Source of the DNA: JACCZX01 sp038216465
GTDB taxonomy: Bacteria > Pseudomonadota > Gammaproteobacteria > Burkholderiales > Burkholderiaceae_F
Direction of reading: 5' to 3'
DNA length: 64,000 nucleotides
NCBI GenBank assembly: GCA_038216465.1
Contig: JBBQQC010000001.1
Coordinates: 372,001 to 436,000, forward strand
A program made the position numbers and the translations under genes. How positions within the stretch are numbered: position 1 is the stretch's first letter; every line of letters begins with the position of its first letter. Below the pieces are notes generated by a model that searched no databases, was not told the origin of the DNA, and saw nothing but the letters and a program-made list of their open reading frames with translations. Positions 1 through 9,550 of the stretch are shown piece after piece.

Positions 1-352
1 GTTGATCTTTCGCTGCACGTGCGGGTCTGCCGCCGCGCGGCCGGCCCGATGGCAACGCACTCGACGCACCGGATGGCTTCCCACCCTTGGCCAACGCAGC
101 GCCCCTGGCCACGGGCGCGCTACTGCCACGCGAAGGTTTTGCAGACTTAGCGCTGGTCTTCGCTTTGCGAGAAACGCTCGCGCTCTTGCTTTTGGACGCA
201 GGCGCTTTCGCTTTGCGCGCTGACGGCTTCCGCATTTTCTTAGCCGCCGTCTTCCTAACAGCCGCCTTCTTCACAGTCTTCTTCGCCGGTTTCTTCGGTG
301 CCGGTCGGCGGGACTGGGCGATCTTCTTGGCCGGTTTCTTTGCTGCAGCCAT
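1..352 (-). CDS. Histone H1-like DNA-binding protein, C-terminal part beyond window
   Basis: Translating the minus strand from the ATG at 352 gives 117 codons without a stop, running off the left edge. The product is almost entirely Lys, Ala, Pro, Ser and Arg, with repeated AKK, PKKPAKK and KAKAP-type motifs. This is the composition of the bacterial histone H1-like (AlgP/BpH1-type) proteins, which bind DNA non-specifically and help compact the nucleoid. The protein is intrinsically disordered by composition and shows no enzymatic motif. The Lys/Pro-rich first 50 residues shade into a Ser/Gly/Arg-rich stretch. The 56 bp between it and the GTPase gene must hold the terminator of the latter and the promoter of this gene. 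Its total length is unknown because it is cut by the window. Confidence 0.8.
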   Translation of the reverse strand, partial: MAAAKKPAKKIAQSRRPAPKKPAKKTVKKAAVRKTAAKKMRKPSARKAKAPASKSKSASVSRKAKTSAKSAKPSRGSSAPVARGAALAKGGKPSGASSALPSGRPRGGRPARAAKDQ

Positions 353-408
353 CGGTAAACCTCTTTAGTGAATTCGTGTGTGTCGGTGTCGTGCGCAGTT
401 CGACGCGC

Positions 409-1479
409 TCAGCGCGCCAGACACGCCTCGAGACCCTTGACGATTGCTTCTCTCGGCAAATTGCGGCCGATAAAAACAACCTTGCTGGAAGGCTTTTCAT
501 TCGCAGCCCATGGGCGGCCCACGTCAGCCCCCATCAGCATGTGAACGCCCTGAAAAATGGTGCGGCGATTGCTGCCGTTCATGAAAAGCACGCCTTTATA
601 CCGAAGCATGTCTTGCCCGTAAACCTGAGTCAGGCCCCCCAGATATTCCTCGAGCTTGGCCGGATCGAACGGGCGGTTCGATTGAAAAACAAATGCCTTG
701 ATCGCATCGTCGTGGTGACGATGGCCGTTATGTTGATGATGATCATGGCCCCCGTCATTGTCATGATGGTTGTGTTTGCCTTCCGGTGCCGCGGCCGGAT
801 GTTCGCCGGCCAAGAACTCCGGGTCGATTTCAAGAATCGCATTCAGATTGAATCCGCGGACGTCGAGCACGTCACCGATCGGCACGTTGCCGAAGTTGAC
901 CGACTTGATCGGCGCGCGCGGATTCATCTGGATCAAGCGGTCTTTTAGCGACTGTGCGTCGCCTTCGGTAACGAGGTCGACCTTGCTCATCAAAATGCGA
1001 TCGGCGAATCCGACCTGGCTTTGCGCCTCTGGCTGCTGATCCAGCGTGTCGTGCCCGTGTTTTGCGTCAACCACAGTAATTACCGCATCGAGCAGGTAAT
1101 AGCTCGAGATGCCGTCGTCCATGAAAAACGTCTGCGTCACCGGACCAGGGTTGGCCATGCCCGTCGTCTCGATGATCACGCGCTCGAACTCGATCGCACC
1201 CGATTGCCGCTTCGCCTTCAGGTCATTCAGTATGCGCACAAGGTCGCCGCGCACGGTGCAACAGATGCAGCCGTTGTTCATCTCGATGATCTGCTCGCCG
1301 GATTCGGACACGAGCAGCTCGTTGTCGATGCCTTCCGGCCCGAACTCGTTTTCGATCACTGCGATCTTGTGTCCATGCTGCTCCGTCAGAATCCGATTCA
1401 GCAGCGTGGTCTTGCCGGCGCCGAGAAACCCCGTCAAAACGGTGACTGGAACCTGCGGAACACTTGCATTGACTTCCAT
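409..1479 (-). CDS. COG0523/G3E-family GTPase (CobW/P47K-like metallochaperone)
   Basis: A 356-aa CobW/P47K GTPase. Walker A lies at residues 17-25 (GFLGAGKTT), the family metal-binding CxCC motif at 71-74 (GCICC), and the guanine-specificity motif appears as SKVDL at 165-169. The C-terminal CobW domain covers roughly 260-350. Residues 235-257 form a His/Asp-rich insert with about eleven histidines, typical of members that bind zinc or other divalent metals. Such proteins insert or redistribute metal ions in target enzymes at the expense of GTP. Many COG0523 genes are Zur-regulated, but I found no convincing Zur palindrome in the 81-bp upstream gap. The neighbours (xerC upstream, histone-like gene downstream) do not identify the client. 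CobW itself is unlikely because no cobalamin genes are nearby. Confidence 0.9.
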   Translation of the reverse strand: MEVNASVPQVPVTVLTGFLGAGKTTLLNRILTEQHGHKIAVIENEFGPEGIDNELLVSESGEQIIEMNNGCICCTVRGDLVRILNDLKAKRQSGAIEFERVIIETTGMANPGPVTQTFFMDDGISSYYLLDAVITVVDAKHGHDTLDQQPEAQSQVGFADRILMSKVDLVTEGDAQSLKDRLIQMNPRAPIKSVNFGNVPIGDVLDVRGFNLNAILEIDPEFLAGEHPAAAPEGKHNHHDNDGGHDHHQHNGHRHHDDAIKAFVFQSNRPFDPAKLEEYLGGLTQVYGQDMLRYKGVLFMNGSNRRTIFQGVHMLMGADVGRPWAANEKPSSKVVFIGRNLPREAIVKGLEACLAR

Positions 1480-1560
1480 AAACCGCCCGTCATGAAGCTA
1501 ACTCGGGGCGCCGATGTGCGGCGCGAAGGGGCGAGAGTTTAGTTGAAATGGGCGGCGCGA

Positions 1561-2484
1561 TTAACTGCGCCGGCGGGCGCGGGGATGCGCAGCGTCATAG
1601 GCCTTGGCTAAATGTTGCCAGTCGAGCCGTGTGTAAATCTGGGTAGTGGCGATGTTGGAGTGCCCGAGCAGTTCCTGCACCGCACGCAGATCGCCGCTGG
1701 ACTGAAGCAGGTGTGACGCGAAGCTGTGGCGCAACACGTGCGGATGTACATGAACGCCGAGGCCGAGTTTGCGTGACAGCAGTGCAAGCCGTGACTGCAC
1801 GCTGCGCGCCGAGAGCCTCCTGCCGGCGGCGCCGATGAACAAAGCGCGCGCATCGGGGACGATCGTCGCGCGCGCATTCAACCAGCGCAAGAGTGCCGCG
1901 CAGGCGGGCGCGCCGATCGGTACCTGGCGCGACTTGCCGCCTTTACCCGTCACCGTCGCTTCGGCCGCCGCTAGATCAATCCAGCTTGCAGACGCCGCGT
2001 GCGCGCCCGACGCATTGAAGTAGTGCACGTCGAGCGAGACGAGCTCGGCGAGTCGGAGTCCGCTCGAATAAAGCAGTTCGACGATCGCGTGATCGCGCCA
2101 AGCAAGCAGCGACTCTTCGGCAGGCTGCGACGCGAAGGTCACTGCCTGGTCGGCCGACAGCGCCTTCGGAAGGCGCTTGACGCGTTTGGGTCCGCGCACG
2201 CCAACGACCGGATTGCCCGCTGCGTCCCCGCGCTCACATAGCCACCGGTACATTGAACGCCACGCCGACAGCGTGCGGGCGATTGACGCCGGAGCCAGAC
2301 CGCCGGCGTGCAGTTTGGCCACATTGCAGCGAATGTCGTGCGCGCTCAGCGCGCCAAACGGTTGCTTACCGCTTAGTTGCAACAAGCGATCAAGATCAGC
2401 TCGATATGCAGCCAGTGTATGGGGCGATGCTCGGCGCTGTACCGAAAGTTCGAGCAGAAAGGCATCGATCAGCGCGCCACTCAT
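1561..2484 (-). CDS. xerC: Tyrosine recombinase XerC
   Basis: A 307-aa tyrosine site-specific recombinase with an N-terminal SAM-like core-binding domain (about 5-90) and a C-terminal catalytic domain (about 105-300). The catalytic residues are visible: R144 (SGLRLAE), K181 or K184 (GKGGKSR), H249-V-L-R252, H275 (LLGHSN) and nucleophile Y284 (QIYTR). With XerD it resolves chromosome dimers at dif during division, acting with FtsK. The length fits XerC, and the position directly downstream of a DUF484 gene and dapF is the conserved proteobacterial xerC neighbourhood, which favours XerC over XerD or a phage integrase. The start ATG at 2484 follows the DUF484 stop by 14 bp. Confidence 0.93.
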   Translation of the reverse strand: MSGALIDAFLLELSVQRRASPHTLAAYRADLDRLLQLSGKQPFGALSAHDIRCNVAKLHAGGLAPASIARTLSAWRSMYRWLCERGDAAGNPVVGVRGPKRVKRLPKALSADQAVTFASQPAEESLLAWRDHAIVELLYSSGLRLAELVSLDVHYFNASGAHAASASWIDLAAAEATVTGKGGKSRQVPIGAPACAALLRWLNARATIVPDARALFIGAAGRRLSARSVQSRLALLSRKLGLGVHVHPHVLRHSFASHLLQSSGDLRAVQELLGHSNIATTQIYTRLDWQHLAKAYDAAHPRARRRS

Positions 2485-2498
2485 CGATGAGTGCGCGA

Positions 2499-3182
2499 TC
2501 AGGCGCGCAGCCGTGCCAGCGCGGCGCTGGCCAACTCACCGATGCGCTCCAGAAAGGCGGTTCCCATCGCGGAATGAAACCGGTCGGCGTCGGGCGAGCC
2601 CAGCACCAGCATGCCGAATGTCTGCGGATCCTCTCCCGCGCCTTCAAACCGCAGCGGTAGCAACGCGACGCTCTTGACCGCGCCCTCGGGTCCCAGCCAT
2701 GAAGCCGCTTCAAAGCCCACATTGGACCCGCAAAACGGAACGCGCATGCTGTTGGCAAACGTGATCGTGTCGTTTTCGACTGCGCGCGCGCAGTCGAGCG
2801 TGGCATACGCCGGGTTCGCGTTCCAGAGACGAAGGGCGGCGTGAGGGACTTCGAAAACACGCTTCAATTCATCGACCACGATGGCAGGCAATTGGGCGGG
2901 ACCGGTTGCCGTTAAGAGTGCGCGCACCCACGACATCAATTTCTCGGCGATGGCATCGTTTTCGTGTCCGTGCCGCACCATTTCGGCGACTCTGCTTTCG
3001 AGCGCCTTGACGCGCTCGCGCAGCATCAGCGACTGGCGCTCGACGAGCGAGATGGCCTGTCCGTCGTGCGGATGCGGCAGCTGCATCTGCGCCAGCAACT
3101 GCGGATGCTGGTCGAAAAAATCGTGGTGCCGCGCTAGGTAGTGCGCAACATCGTCTGCCTGCAGGGTCGTAATCGTGGTCAT
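2499..3182 (-). CDS. DUF484 family protein
   Basis: The ORF matches the DUF484 family: an N-terminal helical segment (VAHYLARHHDFFDQHPQLL), the motif GQAISLVERQ, a coiled-coil-like stretch (MLRERVKALESRVAEMV) and a GAF-like C-terminal domain. The family has no established biochemical role, but it is repeatedly found between dapF and xerC, as here. I chose the ATG at 3182 (227 aa). A TTG at 3200 is also in frame and would overlap the dapF stop by 4 bp, so an N-terminal extension of six residues is possible. No signal peptide or membrane segment is seen, so a cytoplasmic location is expected. Confidence 0.85.
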   Translation of the reverse strand: MTTITTLQADDVAHYLARHHDFFDQHPQLLAQMQLPHPHDGQAISLVERQSLMLRERVKALESRVAEMVRHGHENDAIAEKLMSWVRALLTATGPAQLPAIVVDELKRVFEVPHAALRLWNANPAYATLDCARAVENDTITFANSMRVPFCGSNVGFEAASWLGPEGAVKSVALLPLRFEGAGEDPQTFGMLVLGSPDADRFHSAMGTAFLERIGELASAALARLRA

Positions 3183-3196
3183 AGGGGCATCAGGAG

Positions 3197-4063
3197 TCAA
3201 AGTTCGATCTCGCCTTTAAATACCGTCGTAGCCGGGCCGGTCATCAGTACCGGCTGCACCGCACCCGCGCGCCCGCTGTCGGTCCATTCGACCTTCAGCT
3301 CGCCGCCGCGGGCAATCACCGTAACCGGAGTATCGAGCAATTTGCGCCGAATTCCGCTGACGACCGCCGCGCAAGCTCCGGTACCGCACGCCAGCGTCTC
3401 ACCGGCGCCACGCTCCCACACACGCAAACGCATGCAATGCCGATCGACAATTTGCATGAAACCCGCGTTGACCCGCTCGCGAAAGCGAGGGTGATTCTCG
3501 ATCAGCGGACCTTCGGTCGTGACTGCTGCGGACTCGACATCGCGAACCATCTGCACCGCGTGTGGATTGCCCATCGACAACACCGCGACGCTCACGTGGC
3601 CGTGTTCCAGCTCGAGCGGCCACAGCGTCTGCTCGTGTTCAACGCACGGTGTCAATCCGAACGAATCAAAGCCTGCGTCGGCGGGCGCAAAACGCGGCGC
3701 ACCCATGTCGACCGAGACTTCGCCGTTGCCATGCAGCTGCGGCTCGATGACACCGGCCAGCGTCTGCACTTGGAGCGAAGTTTTCGACGTCAACCCTTCG
3801 TCATGCACGAACTTGAGGAAGCAACGTGCGCCGTTGCCACACTGTTCAACCTCGCCGCCGTCGGCGTTGAAGATGCGGTAGCGAAAATCGGCGCCTGCCT
3901 GCGAGGGGCGCTCAACCACAAGGATTTGATCGGCGCCGACGCCGCTGCGTCGGTCCGCCAGCACCCGCAGCTGTTGCTGCGTCAGCTCGACGCGCTGCGT
4001 CACGCCGTCGAGCATGACGAAGTCATTACCTGCGCCGTGCATCTTGGTGAACCGAAGTTTCAT
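3197..4063 (-). CDS. dapF: Diaminopimelate epimerase
   Basis: A 288-aa enzyme that interconverts LL- and meso-2,6-diaminopimelate, supplying meso-DAP for peptidoglycan and for lysine synthesis. The two catalytic cysteines sit in the classic contexts: C75 in EQCGNGAR and C226 in LACGTGAC. The paired alpha/beta repeat architecture and N-terminal motif (FTKMHGAGNDF) are complete, and the length is normal. The start ATG at 4063 overlaps the stop of the upstream acyltransferase by 4 bp, so the two are translationally coupled. DUF484 and xerC follow. The operon acyltransferase-dapF-DUF484-xerC joins cell-envelope synthesis with chromosome segregation, as in many betaproteobacteria. Confidence 0.96.
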   Translation of the reverse strand: MKLRFTKMHGAGNDFVMLDGVTQRVELTQQQLRVLADRRSGVGADQILVVERPSQAGADFRYRIFNADGGEVEQCGNGARCFLKFVHDEGLTSKTSLQVQTLAGVIEPQLHGNGEVSVDMGAPRFAPADAGFDSFGLTPCVEHEQTLWPLELEHGHVSVAVLSMGNPHAVQMVRDVESAAVTTEGPLIENHPRFRERVNAGFMQIVDRHCMRLRVWERGAGETLACGTGACAAVVSGIRRKLLDTPVTVIARGGELKVEWTDSGRAGAVQPVLMTGPATTVFKGEIEL

Positions 4064-4968
4064 CGCGTACTAGCAGCAGCTCCGTACATAGCGGGTTCCC
4101 CGGCGGGCCGCGTCTTGAAGCGCCGGTGCGTCCACATATATTGATCGGGCATCTGCAGTACCCAGCGCTCGATCTCGCGATTCATGCGCGCAGTATCGGC
4201 TTCGATCGACTCGCCGGGAAAATCGGACCACGGCGGCTCGAAGTGCAGCACGTAGCCGTCCACCGTCATTTCGGTGACCGCAAGCATTACTTGTGCCCCG
4301 ATGATTCGCGCCATGCGCGGGACCATCGGTATCGTGGCCGCCGGCACGCCAAAGAACGGCACAAAAATTGAATTGACGGCACCGAGGTCCATGTCGGGCA
4401 GGTAGTACAGCGGCAAGCCGTTCCGGACATTGCGCATCACCGTCCGCATGTCCGCACCCTGGCGCGCGATCAGCACCGGATCGTTGAATCGTTGCCGCGC
4501 CATCAGCAACCACTCATCCCACACCGCGTTGGTCTGCTTCGAGTAGATTGAAATGCCGCGCATCAATGTATTGAAGCGAATGCCCCCGGCGTCGAGCCCG
4601 ACAAAGTGCGGCGCGATCAGGATCAGCGGCCGGCCAGCGCTGGATTGCAGGTGCTGAAGGCCCTGCACGCGCACGTAGTGTTCGACCAGCGACCGATCGC
4701 CGTTCGAAAGCACCGAGCGGTCCAGGCCGCTGCGTGCGATGTTGCGAAAGCTGCGGCGTGCGATCTCGACACGCTGCTGCTCGCTGAGCGCCGGAAAGCA
4801 CAGCCGCAGGTTGGTCAGCGTGATCCGTCGACGCGACACGACCACCCACCAGAGCAAGTCACCGATCAACGCGGCCAGGCGCGTGCGTGCGCGCTGCGTC
4901 CAGTCGGCCGTCGCATCGATCAGCGCGATCCATAACCTTGCCGACGACCTGGCTATCAGGGCGCTCAA
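4060..4968 (-). CDS. Lipid A lauroyl/myristoyl acyltransferase (LpxL/HtrB family)
   Basis: A 302-aa member of the LpxL/LpxM acyltransferase family, which transfers an acyl chain from acyl-ACP onto the Kdo2-lipid A precursor at the inner membrane. The catalytic HX4D motif is H121-F-V-G-L-D126, and YLPDMDLGAVNSIFVPFFG is the usual second conserved block. A hydrophobic N-terminal stretch (around 30-45) can anchor it to the membrane. It is the first gene of the minus-strand run with dapF and lies divergently from metK. Another lipid A acyltransferase-like protein at 35353-36315 belongs to the pigment locus and is distinct. The exact acyl chain and position cannot be told from sequence, so I give no symbol. 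Confidence 0.88.
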   Translation of the reverse strand: MSALIARSSARLWIALIDATADWTQRARTRLAALIGDLLWWVVVSRRRITLTNLRLCFPALSEQQRVEIARRSFRNIARSGLDRSVLSNGDRSLVEHYVRVQGLQHLQSSAGRPLILIAPHFVGLDAGGIRFNTLMRGISIYSKQTNAVWDEWLLMARQRFNDPVLIARQGADMRTVMRNVRNGLPLYYLPDMDLGAVNSIFVPFFGVPAATIPMVPRMARIIGAQVMLAVTEMTVDGYVLHFEPPWSDFPGESIEADTARMNREIERWVLQMPDQYMWTHRRFKTRPAGEPAMYGAAASTR

Positions 4969-4987
4969 TCCGGGGCCCGTGCGGTGC

Positions 4988-5017
4988 TTCCTGCAACTTG
5001 CCGAGTTCTAATACAAT
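4988..5017 (+). promoter_or_regulatory. Possible metK promoter (-10 TACAAT)
   Basis: TACAAT at 5012-5017 is a good sigma70-type -10 hexamer in the gap between the divergent acyltransferase and metK. The upstream -35 region (about 4988-4993, TTCCTG) is weak. If used, it would give a metK leader of roughly 115 nt that contains the paired elements described at 5089-5136. Assigned on position and the -10 alone. Confidence 0.3.
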
Positions 5018-5088
5018 CTCCGCTTCGCCGAGTTAACGACAACTTGCGGGGCGATCCTCGACACAGCCGAGCAAATACCGCTAAAGCG

Positions 5089-5136
5089 TCGCACTCCGAT
5101 GAGTGCGAATCGCAACCATACGTTCGCAGGAGTGTG
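5089..5136 (+). promoter_or_regulatory. metK leader with mutually exclusive hairpins masking the RBS
   Basis: Arm 5089-5096 (TCGCACTC) pairs perfectly with 5101-5108 (GAGTGCGA) around a CGAT loop, an 8-bp hairpin. The same 5' arm, 5090-5097 (CGCACTCC), can instead pair with 5129-5136 (GGAGTGTG, one G-U), which is the Shine-Dalgarno region of metK (ATG at 5140). The two structures cannot coexist: one frees and one hides the ribosome-binding site. That is the logic of a translational switch. The gene makes S-adenosylmethionine (SAM), so SAM or methionine is a plausible signal. I could not fit the leader convincingly to a known SAM riboswitch class by eye. Confidence 0.5.
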
Positions 5137-5139
5137 ACG

Positions 5140-6354
<1,215 letters not shown>

Positions 6355-6372
6355 CAAAGTTATACTTATATT

Positions 6373-6468
6373 GCTTCGAGGAGCGTTGCGACAGCCCCCG
6401 GTGGCTGCCAGGCTCGAAGCGGTCCCGAATCGCACTAATGCGGTGGGGCTTGTACCAACGGCGCTCGC
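6373..6468 (+). promoter_or_regulatory. S-adenosylhomocysteine (SAH) riboswitch
   Basis: The metK-ahcY gap matches the SAH riboswitch. P1 is GCTTCGAG (6373-6380) with CTCGAAGC (6413-6420). Inside it are GAGCGTTGCGACAGCC, the hairpin CAGCC/GGCTG (6392-6396 with 6403-6407) and the conserved GCCAGGCTCG block. A variable hairpin CGCA-CTAA-TGCG lies at 6431-6442. The conserved 3' strand AACGGCGCTCGC (around 6457-6468) supplies CGCTC for the pseudoknot with GAGCG at 6381-6385. The class is known from beta- and gammaproteobacteria upstream of ahcY and turns expression on when SAH, the AhcY substrate, accumulates. The ahcY RBS region (CGGGAGCG) lies about 12-20 bp downstream. Confidence 0.92.
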
Positions 6469-6492
6469 GAACCTCTGAAACGGGAGCGCGAG

Positions 6493-7916
<1,424 letters not shown>

Positions 7917-7917
<1 letters not shown>

Positions 7918-8261
7918 TGCGCCTGCTGCTCGTTTGGATTCTGAACGCGATCGCATTGCTTGCGGTCGCTTACGTATTCCCGGGCGTACAGATTCAGGAC
8001 TGGAAAGCGGCGGCTGTCGCGGCGCTCGTGCTCGGCTTGGTCAACGCAGTGATCAAGCCGATCCTCGTGATTCTGACGCTGCCCGTCACGATCCTGACGC
8101 TCGGACTGTTCCTGCTCGTCATCAATGCGCTGCTGTTTTGGGCAGTCGCATCATTGGTGACGGGATTCAACGTCGGCGGTTTTGGCTCGGCATTTGTCGG
8201 CGCGCTGCTGTACAGCGTGGTCGCGTGGCTGTTGTCGATGCTGATACCGGACCGCAAGTAG
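7917..8261 (+). CDS. Small four-helix membrane protein (PF04020, 'phage holin superfamily IV')
   Basis: A 114-aa, very hydrophobic protein with four predicted transmembrane helices (about 1-20, 30-52, 55-85 and 88-110) and the family motif NAVIKPILVILTLPVTILTLGLF. Databases call the family 'phage holin', but there are no phage genes here. The gene is embedded in metK-ahcY-metF, with its ATG overlapping the ahcY stop (TGATG), so it is co-translated. The same gene is often found between ahcY and metF in betaproteobacteria. Function is unknown; a membrane role linked to methyl-cycle metabolism is only a guess from context. Confidence 0.85.
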
Positions 8262-8271
8262 TACGCAAAGC

Positions 8272-9096
8272 TTGGACAACATCAGCTTCGAATTCTTTCC
8301 GCCCCGCACGGCGGAGGGAGTCTCCAAGCTTCGCAACGTCCGCACGCAGCTTGCGGCGCTGAATCCGGAGTATTTTTCGGTCACCTTCGGCGCCGGCGGC
8401 TCGACCCGTGAGGGCACGTGGAATACGGTGATCGAGATGCACGACGAGGGGCTGCCGGTAGCGCCGCACATCTCATGCATCGGGACCACGCGCGAAACGG
8501 TGCGCGATCTTCTTTTCCGCTATCGCGACAAGGGCATTCACCGGCTCGTTGCGTTACGCGGGGACATCCCCTCCGGCGCCGCCGGCGGCGCCGGCGATTT
8601 TCGTTACGCCAATGAGCTGGTCGAGTTCATCCGCACCGAAACCGGCGACTGGTTCGAGGTCGAAGTTGCGGCGTATCCCGAATATCACCCGCAATCGCGC
8701 TCGCCGGCCGACGACCTGCAGAGCTTCATGCGCAAGGTCGAAGCCGGCGCGGACTCGGCGATCACCCAGTACTTTTACAACTTTGATGCGTACGCCAGGT
8801 TCGTCGACGACGTGGCCGCGCTCGGCTGCACCGTGCCGATCGTTGCCGGCGTGATGCCGATCGTCAGCTACACGCAGCTCGCGCGCTTTTCGGATGCGTG
8901 CGGCGCCGAAATTCCGCGCTGGATCAGGCGCCGCCTCGAGAGCTTCGGCGATGACCGCGCTTCGATCCGCGAATTCGGTCTCGATGTGGTCACCCATCTG
9001 TGCGAGCAACTGCTCGCGGTTGGAGCGCCCGGACTGCATTTCTATACGCTGAACCAAGCCGACGCTAGCGCCGAACTGTGCCGGCGGCTGGGCTAG
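8272..9096 (+). CDS. metF: 5,10-methylenetetrahydrofolate reductase
   Basis: A 274-aa FAD-dependent TIM-barrel enzyme that reduces 5,10-methylene-THF to 5-methyl-THF for methionine synthesis. The N-terminal FEFFPPRT motif, FSVTFGAGGSTREGT and LVALRGD blocks and FYNFDAYARFVDD region are those of MetF. The start is a TTG at 8272: an in-frame stop lies at 8242-8244 and no ATG or GTG occurs between it and the conserved N-terminus. The gene begins 10 bp after the small membrane protein and ends the methyl-cycle operon. Its 3' end overlaps the convergent DUF2917 gene by 4 bp, leaving no room for an intergenic terminator. Confidence 0.95.
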   Translation: MDNISFEFFPPRTAEGVSKLRNVRTQLAALNPEYFSVTFGAGGSTREGTWNTVIEMHDEGLPVAPHISCIGTTRETVRDLLFRYRDKGIHRLVALRGDIPSGAAGGAGDFRYANELVEFIRTETGDWFEVEVAAYPEYHPQSRSPADDLQSFMRKVEAGADSAITQYFYNFDAYARFVDDVAALGCTVPIVAGVMPIVSYTQLARFSDACGAEIPRWIRRRLESFGDDRASIREFGLDVVTHLCEQLLAVGAPGLHFYTLNQADASAELCRRLG

Positions 9097-9437
9097 AAGC
9101 CGGCGGCCCGCGCTGCGATCGGACGGCCAGGATGCCGTGGCTGCAGCGTCGACAGCCAGTGAGTCAAGCGTCGAGCGATTCTTCGCAGGGCACTCCAGGC
9201 GCTGACCGGTTCAAGCAATTGAATCCGCGCCGTACTCAGCGCTTCGATCACCGCCAAGCCCCGCGTTCCGAGCGACAGTTCTTCACCGCGGCCGAGGAAC
9301 GCATCGTGCGGACTGCCTTCCTCGGTCAGCCAGACGCGCCCACAAAGGACTCGAACTCGTTCACCGGGGACCGACGCAAACGGCACCAGGGTGCCTCCAG
9401 GCAGCTCCAAAGTCCTGAACACTGAAGAATGTTTCAT
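9093..9437 (-). CDS. DUF2917 domain-containing protein
   Basis: A 114-aa protein whose residues 10-75 form the small beta-rich DUF2917 domain (LPGGTLVPFASVPGERVRVLCGRVWLTEEGSPHDAFLGRGE is split here across the core). The start ATG at 9437 has AGGAG 8 bp upstream; a longer frame to 9647 has no such support and would invade the LysR gene. The C-terminal 30 residues are Arg-rich. DUF2917 genes are commonly divergent from a GcvA-like LysR regulator, as here, so the regulator probably controls it. The molecular function is unknown; the cupin-like fold suggests binding rather than catalysis. Confidence 0.8.
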   Translation of the reverse strand: MKHSSVFRTLELPGGTLVPFASVPGERVRVLCGRVWLTEEGSPHDAFLGRGEELSLGTRGLAVIEALSTARIQLLEPVSAWSALRRIARRLTHWLSTLQPRHPGRPIAARAAGF

Positions 9438-9533
9438 TTTGGCTCCTATGCGCGCTGTGCATGCTCGCGCGGCGACAGGACATATTGAACGCTCTGCTAT
9501 CTCGCGCGACAAACGAAAAGATTGCAGTTGATG

Positions 9534-9550
9534 CATGCTTATTTCGCATG
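9534..9550. promoter_or_regulatory. Candidate LysR-type operator (CATGC-N7-GCATG)
   Basis: CATGC (9534-9538), seven bases, then GCATG (9546-9550) form a perfect dyad that contains the T-N11-A core typical of LysR-type regulator sites. It lies in the divergent region between the DUF2917 gene and the LysR gene and overlaps the first possible ATG of the latter (9548). That suggests autoregulation, and that translation may instead start at the GTG at 9563. Confidence 0.5.

Noticed and set aside
698..775. Low-complexity CAT/GTG-rich stretch
   Set aside because: It is the in-frame His-rich insert of the COG0523 GTPase, not a microsatellite.
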